A DNA stretch of 64,000 nt from Manihot esculenta (taxonomy: Eukaryota > Streptophyta > Magnoliopsida > Malpighiales > Euphorbiaceae), in NCBI RefSeq assembly GCF_001659605.2, contig NC_035162.2, forward strand, positions 6,653,248 to 6,717,247, written 5' to 3'. A program made the position numbers and the translations under genes. Each line of letters opens with the position of its first letter. Position 1 is the first letter of the stretch. Below the pieces are notes generated by a model. The model saw nothing but the letters and a program-made list of their open reading frames with translations, did not search any database and was not told the origin of the DNA. Positions 25,301 through 34,850 of the stretch are shown in pieces.

Positions 25301-28300
25301 ATGATCAGGAAAGAATTCAATTTTACAGTTAAGAGTATTGGTGATAGCACTGACAGATAAAAGGTTGACAGAAAAGTGGGGAACATGAAGGACAGATGAT
25401 AATTTAATGTTGGATGTGCAAATAACAGAACCTGTTCCGGATATGGGAGTAAAAGAGCCATCAGCAATTCTGACACTATCTTTGGTTAGAGAAGGAGAAT
25501 AATTGAGAAAGCCTTTATAAGAGCCTGTCATATGTCTATTCGCACCAAAATTGATAATCCATGGAACATTATTAAAAGAGGAAGCATTACCTGACTTTAC
25601 AAAGTTAGATGTAGCACCAGAGGATGAAGAGGTGTCAATATGAGACAAGAGGTGCTTGAGACTCTGAAGTTCATTAGGGGAAAGGAACTCAGTCGTTGTT
25701 GTCTCCTTAAAGGGCTCCTCCACAGTTTCTGCTAACTTAGCTTGATTTCTAGAGGTACCTCGTTTTCCTCCACGACCTCTAGTGGGACGACCATGTAACT
25801 TCCAACAAGTCTCTTTGGTATGCCTTGGTTTCCCACAATAGTCACAGTGTAAGTGATCTTTCTCAGAAGTAGGAGGCTGTGGTGTGCTCAAACTGGTAGT
25901 CAACCCAGCCTTTTCAACTGGTGCAGTATGGAGCATAGCATGTCGACGACTTTCCTCTTGTTGAACATGGGCATGGGCCTCTTCTAGAGAAGAAAAAGGA
26001 TTTCTTCCCAACACTTGGACCCGAATTGGATCATATTCGTTATTCAACCCTTCTGCCATAGTAAAGATTTATGAACAGTGAAAGAATAGGAGGTACCCAA
26101 GGTTGTACACACAAGAAAGCCCAATTGATTCACCAAAAGACCGGGTAACAGCACGGGAGAGCCGGAAAGATGGTCGGAATCGTCGCCGGAGTGATCTGAG
26201 CGGCGAAACAGTGACAGACGATGGATCACGCGCCGGGAAGCGACGGGTCACGCGCAGGCTTTTCCGACGTCGGAGCTGGTCGATCGGCCGGCGGCAGTCC
26301 GGCGGTTCTCCTGGTGCCGGCGGTGAGAGAAAAAGAGGCTCCTAGATGGGTTAGTACCAAAATTGGTAGATCTAGGGTTTTGAAACCCTAAAAATGAAAA
26401 ATTGAATTTGGACCCAAAAAATCAGGAAAAAGCTCTGATACCATGAAGAATTTTGGGAAAATTTTGAGTATTTTTATATTTCACTCTTAATCTTTACAAT
26501 TGGTCTACATGACTATTTATACACAGAGAATCATATCTAAACAGGAAGTAAATAATCAAATAATAATTACAGAGATAATTAAGGATCCTAATCAGATCAA
26601 ATCAAATCTCTAGAATCAGCTAGGATTAGTTAAATAAGTCAACAGTAAGAAAAGAAAAGAAAAAAAAGACCTTTGACCAATAAAATGCAAAATTAAACCT
26701 ATTTATCAAAATAGTGTGATGTGCTGGAAAACATCAATCTGATTGAATTATAGGTATGTTATCCCATCACTCCAAAAAAAGAATTTAACCAAGAAAACAG
26801 CAGTCCCATCACTACAGGGAAATAATTAATTAAGACTGAAGAGTGGGACCCTTTCAAAGAAGCTCAATTTCCAGTGTGCTGAACAATATTTGAGACTGAG
26901 CATGAATCTCCAGCTTTGGACATGAATGAATTCTCTGTGCTCTGATTTGCTCAGCTCAATACAATTAACGCCAGTCAAAGTGGCATTTCTTGAGCATTTT
27001 TTGGACTTAAATGCTCATTAGCATTTTCTCATGCCACAATAGCTGCCTCAAATGCATCATTCAAGCCCCAAAATGCTCAAGAAAACGTCGCTTTGGGTGG
27101 TGTTTACTTGGTTAAAGTCTTTATTTGCAATGAATGGACAACTTACAAAAAAAAAAGCTTAAGAAAAATGCAATTTTGATTGGTGTTTTCAGGGTTAAAG
27201 TAAGTGGGAAGAATGAAAATGCTTTAGAAAATGCCATTCGCATTGCCATTTTCTTTTGTGACTATTGTTTTGATCAACTATCTTGATTTTCATTACTTCG
27301 GTTAATACCTTTTTTTCACATTCTTTTAATATTTAAGCCATTTTAGGCTTTTCTTTTTTGATGTTCCTAATTTTAGATTAGTTCTCAAGTCCTATATGTA
27401 AAATGAGAAGGAAAAAGAAAACAAATCCTATCAATATAAGTATAAATTGAGCTCTTATTAAATCAAATACAAGTTTAATCCCATCTTACCGAAAAGTAAA
27501 ATAAATACATTTTCTGAGAAATAAACATGCAAGTAAGTGTAGTGATCTATTTAAAAGTGAAGGGTAGTCAATACAAGTTCAGTACGAAGGATTTGTTTGA
27601 TTTAGTTATTAGTAAAAATTGATAATTGAATAATTGATACCTTGCAGCTGTTAGCTAATAGCTGACAGATGTTAATTGTTCGTTATTTATTATCAGTGGT
27701 CATGTGCGCATATTTCTGATAATATATGCATACATCTCTTACACTTTAAAAGCATTTATATGTTATTTTATGATACTTAACAATTTTGTCTATTTTAGTT
27801 TTTTTTTCACATAACTAAAACTGGTAGCTTATTATTATTATTGTTTGTTGTTGTTGTTGTTATTATTACTATTATTATTGTTATAACCCAACCAACTTGA
27901 ACGCAGAAAATACTGAAAAATGTAATTTGAAATCACTGAATTTCATTCATCTGCTGTATTTATTCCATTGGAATAAAATAATTCTCACTCTTGCAATTTA
28001 GCACGTGTGCTTATTTATTTCTTTTCATTTCAGTGTTTCATCACTTGCTTGGTTCATGTCCAATCAAGAGACCAGCTTTGTAACTATTGGCCAACGTATT
28101 TTGGCTAATCCTCTGAGGTAAACTCACTAATCAATGAGAGCATGCGGCCTTGCATGTAATGTACATTTGGTTTGATCTTTCTTCTAGTTGGATATTTTTC
28201 TTTTTAGTTCTCTTTGTGTTTTACCCCCTTCATTATAATTTTCAAATATGGGAACATGCATATTTGCCATGTAATACAAGTGGATGGCATGTCAGATTGT

Positions 28301-31300
28301 GAAAAACATAACTTGCTCAGACAATCAAATTTCCTTTGTCCAATGAATATCAAGTTATTCCCAATTTGAAATTAAGCATTACGGATACGGTGTCAAGTTT
28401 CTTTTCCACACACATATTCTGCTAATTAAAGCTGAAGAAACAGAGTAAAACAAATTCAGTGCACTAATTTATTCAGCTACCTGCAATTATTGTTTTTGGG
28501 GTCAGGATACTTGGCTGTTTTCAACTGTCATCTGTACTTGGCTCCCATTTGTATCCAACTGCCATATTTATTATTGTTTGTACATATATTGTACTGCAGA
28601 TTCATACAGTTGACTTGCTTTTTGCTCTTATTGTACAAGAATCTACTAAATATTTTGTAAAACTTTACAGGGTGAGATTCCACTATGGTCATCCTGATAT
28701 ATTTGATAGGATCTTCCACATAACAAGGGGTGGCGTAAGCAAAGCTTCAAAAATAATAAACTTAAGCGAGGATATATTTTCAGGTAATTTTCAAATGACC
28801 TGAAAATTACAGACATATATTTATACTCTTAAGGTTAAACAAGTTGATCTTTTCAGGCTTCAATTCAACTCTGCGTGGGGGATACATAACACATCATGAA
28901 TATATCCAAGTAGGCAAGGGGCGCGATGTGGGAATGAATCAGATATCGTCTTTTGAAGCAAAGGTTGCAAATGGCAATGGAGAGCAAACACTTAGCCGTG
29001 ATGTTTATCGACTTGGACGTCGGTTTGATTTTTACAGAATGCTGTCGTTCTATTTCACAACTGTTGGTTTCTATTTTAGTAGCATGGTATGTTGAACTGA
29101 TCTCTTTATTTAATTTTTTCTTTTGAAACTAGTCTACTAATTTATTATTTAGGTAGAATTTTTTTTTTTAGCCTCTAACTCGGGTTGCTTATGAAAATTT
29201 TTGATTTTGTGAACTATGTGATATCTTTTTTTCTGTTGGAGAGGAGAGTAAATGGAAATATCATTGATGGTAGTAGCTTGTGTTAATGGAATCAAGAAGG
29301 TAGTTTTGTGCCTTCGTTTCTTTGGCTCATTAGTTATTAAAGAAGTTCAGTCATTAAAAAGTGGGTTACTTCTCTCTTTTTCACTATCTTCCTCCATACA
29401 TTGGTCTTGTGCATTTCAAAGAGGGATATGTTAATCATGTTTATCATGCACATCAAATAACTAGATCACCCTTGTAACTGTTAGGTGGTTGGGCTATGTA
29501 TGAATTAAATCAGATTCTTTCCATACATGGTAAACATTTCTTCTCAGCACTGGCAAGGTTGTGTTGACTGATCAACAAATTTCCAGCTGTTGGTGTCAAG
29601 TAGCACCAAAATCTGAGCTGCTTGAATATATTTGCTTCATTTCAGAAGCACAGATTCTGTTCATTGCTTCTTTTAAAATTAAAACTTAATTCTGCATTAG
29701 TTGGCCAATAAATAGAAGTGTCTGCCCCAGTTTATCAAATATCATGTCAAAACCGCATTTTGGCATTGTAAAAGTATAAATTATAAAAGAATTGACAGTG
29801 AGACACCTGGTCAGAAGGTATGTCTGTTCTTTAGATGCTATTTCAATATTTCCATAAACCCTGCTTGAACTGCATGAATCAATGACTGCATATTTGTGGC
29901 TTAATTCGGATCTTTCTCATTTCAGGTAACTGTACTTACCGTATATGTGTTCTTATATGGACGTTTGTACATGGTAATGAGTGGATTAGAAAGGGAAATT
30001 CTATCTAGCCCAAGCATACATCAGAGCAAGGCTCTTGAAGAGGCCTTAGCTACTCAGTCAGTTTTTCAGCTGGGCTTGATATTAGTGCTACCTATGGTTA
30101 TGGAAATTGGCTTGGAGAAAGGTTTTCGCACTGCTCTGGGCGATTTTGTCATTATGCAGCTGCAGTTGGCCTCTGTGTTCTTCACTTTCCAGCTAGGAAC
30201 AAAGGCACATTATTTCGGGAGAACAATTTTGCATGGTGGATCAAAGTACAGAGCAACTGGACGTGGGTTTGTTGTTTTCCATATGAAGTTTGCTGAGAAC
30301 TACAGGACATACTCGCGAAGTCACTTTGTGAAGGGATTAGAGCTGATTATACTTTTGGTCTTGTATGAAGTCTTTGGTGAATCCTATCGCAGTTCCAATC
30401 TTTATTGGTTTATCACATTCTCAATGTGGTTTCTGGTTGGATCCTGGTTGTTTGCTCCTTTTGTGTTTAACCCATCTGGTTTTGACTGGCAAAAAACAGT
30501 GGATGATTGGACAGATTGGAAGAGGTGGATGGGCAATAGGGGTGGTATTGGGATCCCTTTCGATAAAAGTTGGGAATCTTGGTGGGATGGAGAACAAGAA
30601 CATCTCAAGCACACGAATATAAGGGGAAGGCTACTTGAGATAATCCTTGCATTTCGTTTCTTTATATATCAATATGGCATTGTCTACCACCTTGATATAG
30701 CCCACCATAGCAAAAGTTTGCTGGTATGATGTATACTTGAATAATATTTGATTAATTATCTTATGACTGATTTTCAGATTCCTGCAACAATCTTTATAGA
30801 TTATTTTACCATTAACTTTTATTTCTTATTGTAGGTTTATGGACTTTCTTGGATAGTTATGATAACTGCTCTTTTAGTCTTAAAGGTATGTCAATGGGAC
30901 AGAAATGTGAGACCTTAACAGCTTTTGAACCATTCGCATATATGAGATTACTATAGTTCAGATGTGGCTGACACGACAATCTGTTTCCTTAGTCTCTTGT
31001 ATATTTAAGTCCTTTTTCCCTTTTTTCTGCATAAGATACAGATTAACTTTGTGAATTGATGTTGTGTATTCTAATGCTGCTAACAGATGGTATCAATGGG
31101 TAGACGAAGATTTGGCATTGACTTCCAGCTCATGTTCAGGATTCTGAAGGCACTTTTATTCCTTGGCTTCATGTCAGTAATGGCGGTCTTATTCATAGTT
31201 TTTGGACTCACAGTAACAGATTTGTTTGCTGCAATCCTTGCGTTCATGCCCACAGGGTGGGCTCTTCTTCTGGTAAGTTCAAACTTTCAGTTGCTTTATG

Positions 31301-31889
31301 AGGTGGCAATGGACTGTTTGGTTCTGCTACAGCTATGCTATTAAGTGACTATATGACATCGTTTAAAAATGTTTACACTTGATCAAAATTTTGGACCACA
31401 AAAGACAATATTGGTTGCCGTATTATTCAAGAACTTATGGTAAATTCTTTATTAGAGAAACTGGTGCAAAGGCGTGGACTACTTGTGTTGTTTTATACAA
31501 ATCTTTAAACTTTACTGTTATTAAATGATATATTCTTATTTCCTGGAAAAAATAATACATCAGGAATGATTTGTAGTCTGAGCTAAATTTGATACTTTCC
31601 TCTTTTTTTCTCTATTTTCTCTTGTGCTGGAAAGATTGGGCAAGCGTGCAAGCCCTTGTTTAAGAGGATACAATTCTGGGACTCAATAAAGGAGCTAGCA
31701 AGGGCGTACGAGTACATAATGGGACTAATACTTTTCATGCCAATAGCCATTTTGTCATGGTTTCCTTTTGTGTCAGAGTTCCAGACTCGTCTGCTGTTCA
31801 ATCAAGCCTTTAGCAGAGGCCTCCAGATTTCTATGATTCTTGCTGGAAAGAGAGATGGATCTGATGCTGGAAAGAAAGACAAGACATAA
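7123..31889 (+). CDS. CALS6: Callose synthase (1,3-beta-glucan synthase), CALS6/GSL11-type
   Basis: 42 coding exons traced by splice sites and protein continuity; joined CDS 5784 bp, 1927 aa, in phase throughout, within the usual 1900-1960 aa of the family. Start chosen at 7123 ([12 protein letters not shown]...), which leads directly into the conserved S-R-K-M-T-R and S-E-L-V-P-S-S blocks. An N-terminal cytosolic region is followed by the FKS1-type domain ([15 protein letters not shown]), a first membrane cluster (exons 13-19), a large cytosolic glucan synthase domain (exons 21-38) and a second membrane cluster (exons 38-42). The family makes callose from UDP-glucose at the plasma membrane, as in cell plates, plasmodesmata and wounds. 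The remembered Arabidopsis protein closest to it is CALS6, then CALS7. The gene spans 24.8 kb; one intron alone is 6.2 kb because of a Copia insertion. Confidence 0.95.
7886..8002. repeat. CAA-rich tract followed by T25 and G15 homopolymers
   Basis: In callose synthase intron 1. 7886-7950 is a run of imperfect CAA/AACAA units; 7961-7985 is 25 T; after G-T, 7988-8002 is 15 G. Adjacent homopolymers of this length are slippage-prone and may also be miscounted in an assembly. Confidence 0.8.
16619..16789 (+). mobile_element. AU-like SINE in callose synthase intron 17
   Basis: The 3' half reads GTGGAAACAGCCTC, then GAAGCAG-GGTAAGGCTG-GTACA, then a G-rich end CTTAGTACATTGGGTCATCCTG, the body I remember for the widespread plant AU SINE family (tRNA-derived, non-autonomous, moved by LINE machinery). 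A box B-like site (AGGTTTGAGCTG) lies near 16677-16688 and a weaker box A-like site near 16625. A 13-bp direct repeat with one mismatch flanks it: 16606-16618 (TATGAATGTATCA) and 16790-16802 (TATGAATTTATCA), read as the target-site duplication. Diverged from the consensus, so not young. Exact 5' end is set by the duplication. Confidence 0.75.
16927..16944. repeat. Perfect 18-bp palindrome
   Basis: GTTACCTATATAGGTAAC is its own reverse complement. It lies in callose synthase intron 17 downstream of the SINE. No known site is assigned. Confidence 0.7.
22142..22342 (-). repeat. 3' LTR of the Copia element
   Basis: 201 bp, bounded by TG/CA, 200/201 identical to 26444-26644. The adjoining purine-rich stretch on the minus strand (22343-22357, CAACTTGAGGGAGAG) is the polypurine tract that primes plus-strand synthesis. 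Confidence 0.93.
22350..23891 (-). pseudogene. Copia reverse transcriptase and RNase H frame (separated from integrase by a frameshift)
   Basis: Intact frame of 513 codons. Seen in order: the W-K-W-V-F-type start of the Copia RT domain, the [11 protein letters not shown] block, the Y-V-D-D catalytic motif, then RNase H with T-D-A-D-W-A-G, E-A-E-Y-R-A, D-N-K-A-A-I and the H-I-E-I-D-x-H-F end. RT and RNase H look undamaged. The preceding gag-integrase frame leaves this frame at about 23893-23905, where short CT-rich sequence has lost a base or more relative to a continuous reading. As a polyprotein part it is broken by that shift. Confidence 0.9.
23831..26059 (-). pseudogene. Copia gag remnant, protease and integrase frame
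   Basis: 742 codons. Begins inside gag ([10 protein letters not shown] block), so roughly the first half of gag is missing. Residues 72-85 form the CCHC zinc knuckle (C-x2-C-x4-H-x4-C). Protease: the usual D-S/T-G catalytic triplet is N170-F-G172 (25552-25544), so both the catalytic Asp and the Ser/Thr are changed; both codon changes fit C-to-T or G-to-A transitions. Integrase: H-x-H then C-x2-C near 305-345 and the D, D and E catalytic residues in [14 protein letters not shown] and G-V-A-E-R-K-N-R. The frame runs out in unrelated sequence after about 23900. Confidence 0.9.
26060..26429 (-). other. Copia 5' leader, GC-rich, with gag N-terminal part deleted
   Basis: Lies between the primer-binding site and the truncated gag frame. 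26140-26345 is markedly GC- and CpG-rich compared with its surroundings, as is common for untranslated leaders of this Copia group. No first half of gag is present here, so a deletion joined leader to mid-gag near 26060-26110. Confidence 0.6.
26430..26443 (-). other. Copia primer-binding site (initiator tRNA-Met)
   Basis: Minus strand TGGTATCAGAGCTT directly after the 5' LTR; TGGTATCAGAGC is the classic complement to the plant initiator methionine tRNA 3' end. Confidence 0.92.
26444..26644 (-). repeat. 5' LTR of the Copia element
   Basis: 201 bp, TG...CA, one mismatch to the other LTR. In element orientation it contains the promoter and transcription start, so transcription from it would run antisense through callose synthase exons 35 and upstream. 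Confidence 0.93.
26976..27095. repeat. Inverted repeat, possible MITE remnant
   Basis: Arms 26976-27003 and 27067-27095 are imperfect reverse complements (shared core CTTGAGCATTTT / AAAATGCTCAAG). Between and beyond them are further GCATTTTC-type words (27010-27045, 27216-27256). It lies in callose synthase intron 35 downstream of the Copia element. No clear terminal ends or target duplication, so the class is undecided. Confidence 0.45.
27829..27883. repeat. TTA/TTG microsatellite
   Basis: Imperfect run of TTA, then TTG, then TTA trinucleotides in callose synthase intron 35. Confidence 0.85.
28034..31889 (+). other. CALS6: Callose synthase coding exons 36-42
   Basis: Exons: 28034-28117, 28671-28783, 28857-29086, 29926-30723 (798 bp, the largest), 30835-30885, 31087-31272, 31635-31889. 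Exon 36 begins right after the 6.2-kb intron and joins in phase to exon 35 (G-S-V-S-S-L-A-W). These exons encode [10 protein letters not shown] and the C-terminal multi-pass membrane region. Stop TAA at 31887-31889. Confidence 0.9.
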
Positions 31890-33229
31890 TTATTACCATA
31901 ATCTCCACTGTTTGATGATTCATCTTCATGTTGTACTTACTGTACTCACTAACTCCACCACATCCTTCTTTTTCCTTTTTATTATTTATTTGAAAGGAAA
32001 AAAAATATAGTTACTGTATTATTATTTTTCCCCCCAGCGTGAATTCACGGCTGAAATATCTTTTTAGAGAACAACTTTGAAGATATAATCACAAATAACA
32101 TAACTTTGTTAAAAGAAATTGGTATTTGAAATTTAGTAGATTTTTTTTTCTTAATATATATATATATATATATTAGGGTGAAGGCGAGCATCACACGAGG
32201 TAGAGGAGCAATGGGGAAGACATCTATGATTTTTTGTCAAATTTTTTGGAAGGTCTTATAAATGGGGTGGTGGTGGTGGTGAAATCATTAATGAAAAAAG
32301 GAGGTTCACGCTCTCAACCAAAAAGCTAGAGGCGAAGCTTGTGCAGTTTGGTGGGGTCTGCAAATGGTTGCCGTCTTTGAAAGCACTCATGACTCTCCGT
32401 CCCCTGCTTTTATTTATTCTCAGATTTCATACGTGTATCCCTCCTAGCCCTATCCATGCAAATCAACCGCCACATGTCTTAGCTGCTAAACTGCCTTTTT
32501 TTTTTAGATGACATAACGGTCTCTTTGATTTAAAGTCAACCAAATTAAAGAAAAAGTAATGAAACAATAAATATTTTATAGGAAACCGAATCAAATTTCT
32601 CATTATTCAATCATTCTACGTTGGAACAAACTCAATTTTCAATAAATTCAAATTTTTTACAAGTAAATAATTTCAATAATAAAATATAACTTTTAATTGC
32701 TTTCAATATATATAATATAATATTTTAAATTGAAATTTACAACATAATCTAGTAAACCAAATAGATTTAAAAACCCAATTCTACAATCATCAAACCCAAT
32801 AAATCAAAACGGACTCTAAAAAAAAAAAAAATCGTTTTGTAACTGAAGTTTTGGAGATTGATAGAGTTTTAGATTGTGAATTTCTTTTTCTTTCCCTTTT
32901 TTGGTCGCTGAAGTGGTTGATCCAAATTCGGTAAAAAAAAAATCTAATAGCGAAAATTATAATATGAAGTGACAAACACTAAAAAGTAAAAAATTTAAAA
33001 TGTTTTCCTATGCAAATTTTAGTTTTTGTTCATATATTGAAAGCAAATTATAGTTTTACAAAAAATAAGCCCACGTTTTCAAAAATATTGAATAATCCCT
33101 AAAATCAAGTTGACAAAGATAATTAAAGATTTAATTATAAAGATTTTATTATATATATTGATCACTATTGGAACTCGGAATCCCTAAAATCAAGTTGACA
33201 AAGATAATTAAAGGTTTTATTATATATAT
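31890..33229. other. Intergenic DNA after callose synthase
   Basis: Contains the callose synthase 3' untranslated region at its left end. Simple repeats: TA at about 32154-32174 and GGT at about 32266-32282. No gene seen. A tandem duplication occupies the right end (listed separately). Confidence 0.6.
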
Positions 33230-33251
33230 TGATGACTATCGGAACTCGGAA
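33096..33251. repeat. Tandem duplication spanning the 5' edge of the Gypsy LTR
   Basis: 33096-33180 (85 bp) and 33181-33251 (71 bp) are two near-identical copies starting TCCCTAAAATCAAGTTGAC and ending GGAACTCGGAA; the second lacks about 14 bp. The inferred LTR start (TGATGACTAT, 33230) lies inside copy 2 and has a counterpart at about 33159 in copy 1. Confidence 0.85.
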
Positions 33252-33669
33252 CAGTTAAATGCATGTAGAGAGGTCGGACTATAGCCTCGTCAAAACTCAG
33301 TATTCAGGTTCATCCACTAGCGCGCAACCCTGATTTCGTGTAGATAGGCCGAACAGAATAACATTCGGTCCCGTCGCAGGGGATCCAACTCAACTGATTT
33401 GATGGGGTTAGTGGGGCAACAGACTCCTACACATCCGAGATCGTGTCCACATGGTACCGGTGGAAAATTAAATGACCGCCTAACGATGGAAAATAGCACA
33501 ATACATCTGTATGTACGGCTTCATATGATAATGACAGAGTGTACCAGTGCAGGACGGTGGTTATGCGTGAGCACAAAAAGTAAAAAGATAAAGGAAAGAA
33601 GGCATGAGCCAATCAGACCAAGTTCACAAATACACACTTTGAACCTACACTTTACTGGATCTCAGGACA
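33230..33669 (+). repeat. 5' LTR of the Gypsy element
   Basis: About 440 bp, starts TGATGACTAT and ends ...CAGGACA. Blocks shared with 36742-37172 include CTCGTCAAAAC, AATAGGCCGAACAG, AGACTCCTACACAT and AACAGAGTGTACCA. Ends are set by the TG/CA rule and by the primer-binding site that follows. Confidence 0.78.
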
Positions 33670-33673
33670 TCAA

Positions 33674-33690
33674 TTGGCACCGTTTGTAGG
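33674..33690 (+). other. Gypsy primer-binding-site-like sequence
   Basis: TTGGCACCGTTTGTAGG resembles the TGGCGCCGTTG/C... site (tRNA-Asp type) seen just inside the 5' LTR of plant Tat-like elements, with a few substitutions. Confidence 0.6.
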
Positions 33691-33949
33691 AGCGAAGAAG
33701 ATCTTTTCGTCACCGGAGTTCTCACCCTCACTATACCCACTGAGATCCGTATGGCCAATCACGGTGAAAACCATACCGGAAACATCCCAAACGATATGAG
33801 TTCTACTTAGAAAGGACCACAGTTCTCATTTTTCAGCTCTACCACCTCGCTGATTCAACCATCTATGTTATTCAACCCTTTGCCAAACTCAATAGGGACC
33901 ATGCCTCAAACCATCCTATATGACCATGAGCTACAAAATATGGCTCTAC

Positions 33950-34850
33950 AACTTCAAAACACTGCTCATTAGTTAGGGCAGATGCTGCAACAAAGGGGAC
34001 TCAGTACCCTATTGAGCATACCACCAGTGACCGAAATGTTCAATGTCAATGAGTCCCAACCCATACTAAACCACCAAGCCCCTCAACAGAGCAGCAGGAG
34101 GACAGGCGATAGAGACAGAGAAGCTAACAGAAGGAATAAACCTATGGCCAAAGCGAGAGGCCAAGTAGTAAGGGAGCTTATTGAGAATAATGGGGCTGAA
34201 AGCTATTCTTCTGAACCAGCAGAAAGGTCAGAAAGTGGAGAGTTGGAGAGAAACTGCAGCCTAGAGAAAAGGCCAAGGAGAGAATAGGTAAATGTAGATC
34301 AAAAGCTGAAGAGGTCGAAGGAGCAACTACTAGCAGAGCTGGAGGCACGAGACAATAACAGCCCCTTGCTACCAACCTCATCCCCATTCGTGAGATGGGT
34401 ACAACAGGAAACCATCCCAAAAAAATTCATGATATTGACAATGGCCGCGTATGACGGCACGAGGAACTCCTGGGAGCACGTCTTGAACTATAAGACGTTC
34501 ATGCAGCTGCAGGCCTACTCGGATGCTTTGATGTGCAAAGTTTTCCCCACCACTCTTACTGGGCTAGCCCGAGCATGGTTCAACAGTCTAGAGGCTAGGA
34601 GTATTAAAAGCTTATGGATCTAGCCAGTGTGTTTATCAGCAGGCTCATTGTCGGGGTCCTAGCCGAAAGGAAAATAAGTTATTTAGAAATAGTTCGGCAG
34701 AGAAGGAACAAATCTCTGAGGGAATATGTGGCTAGGTTTAACTCGGAGACTCTACAAATTCTCAAACATCTCCCTCAAGTTGTCTCCGAGGTCATCCAGA
34801 GAGCGAGTCTTGAGCATTGCCTATTGCTTAGTAAAATAGGCAAGGAGGCA
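33950..34850 (+). pseudogene. Gypsy gag remnant
   Basis: A charged Arg/Glu-rich stretch (34080-34290) is followed by the retrotransposon gag domain: a Y-D-G-T start (34450-34461), F-P-T-T-L-T-G-L-A-R-A-W-F (about 34540-34580) and L-R-E-Y-V-A-R-F-N (about 34715-34745). These features are typical of Tat/Athila-like Gypsy gag. The frame is broken by stops near 34285 and 34621. No nucleocapsid zinc knuckle or pol follows. Confidence 0.75.

Larger units (their letters stand above)
22142..26644 (-). mobile_element. Ty1/Copia LTR retrotransposon, recent, coding-defective, in callose synthase intron 35
   Basis: 4503-bp element in antisense to the host gene. It has 201-bp LTRs at both ends (TG...CA), differing at one base (cacatctc versus caaatctc), a tRNA-Met primer-binding site next to the 5' LTR and a purine tract next to the 3' LTR. 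Domain order on the minus strand is gag C-terminal part, zinc knuckle, protease, integrase, reverse transcriptase, RNase H, as in Copia. Flanks are ttaag (22137-22141) and gtaag (26645-26649), a 5-bp target duplication with one mismatch. Defects: the gag N-terminus is missing, the protease motif is lost and a frameshift separates integrase from reverse transcriptase. The host intron runs 21850-28033. Confidence 0.95.

Noticed and set aside
22350..26059. Possible host gene within callose synthase intron
   Set aside because: Domain order, LTRs and primer site show it is a Copia retrotransposon.
33399..33689. Plus-strand 96-codon frame
   Set aside because: Falls inside the Gypsy 5' LTR and is broken in the 3' copy.
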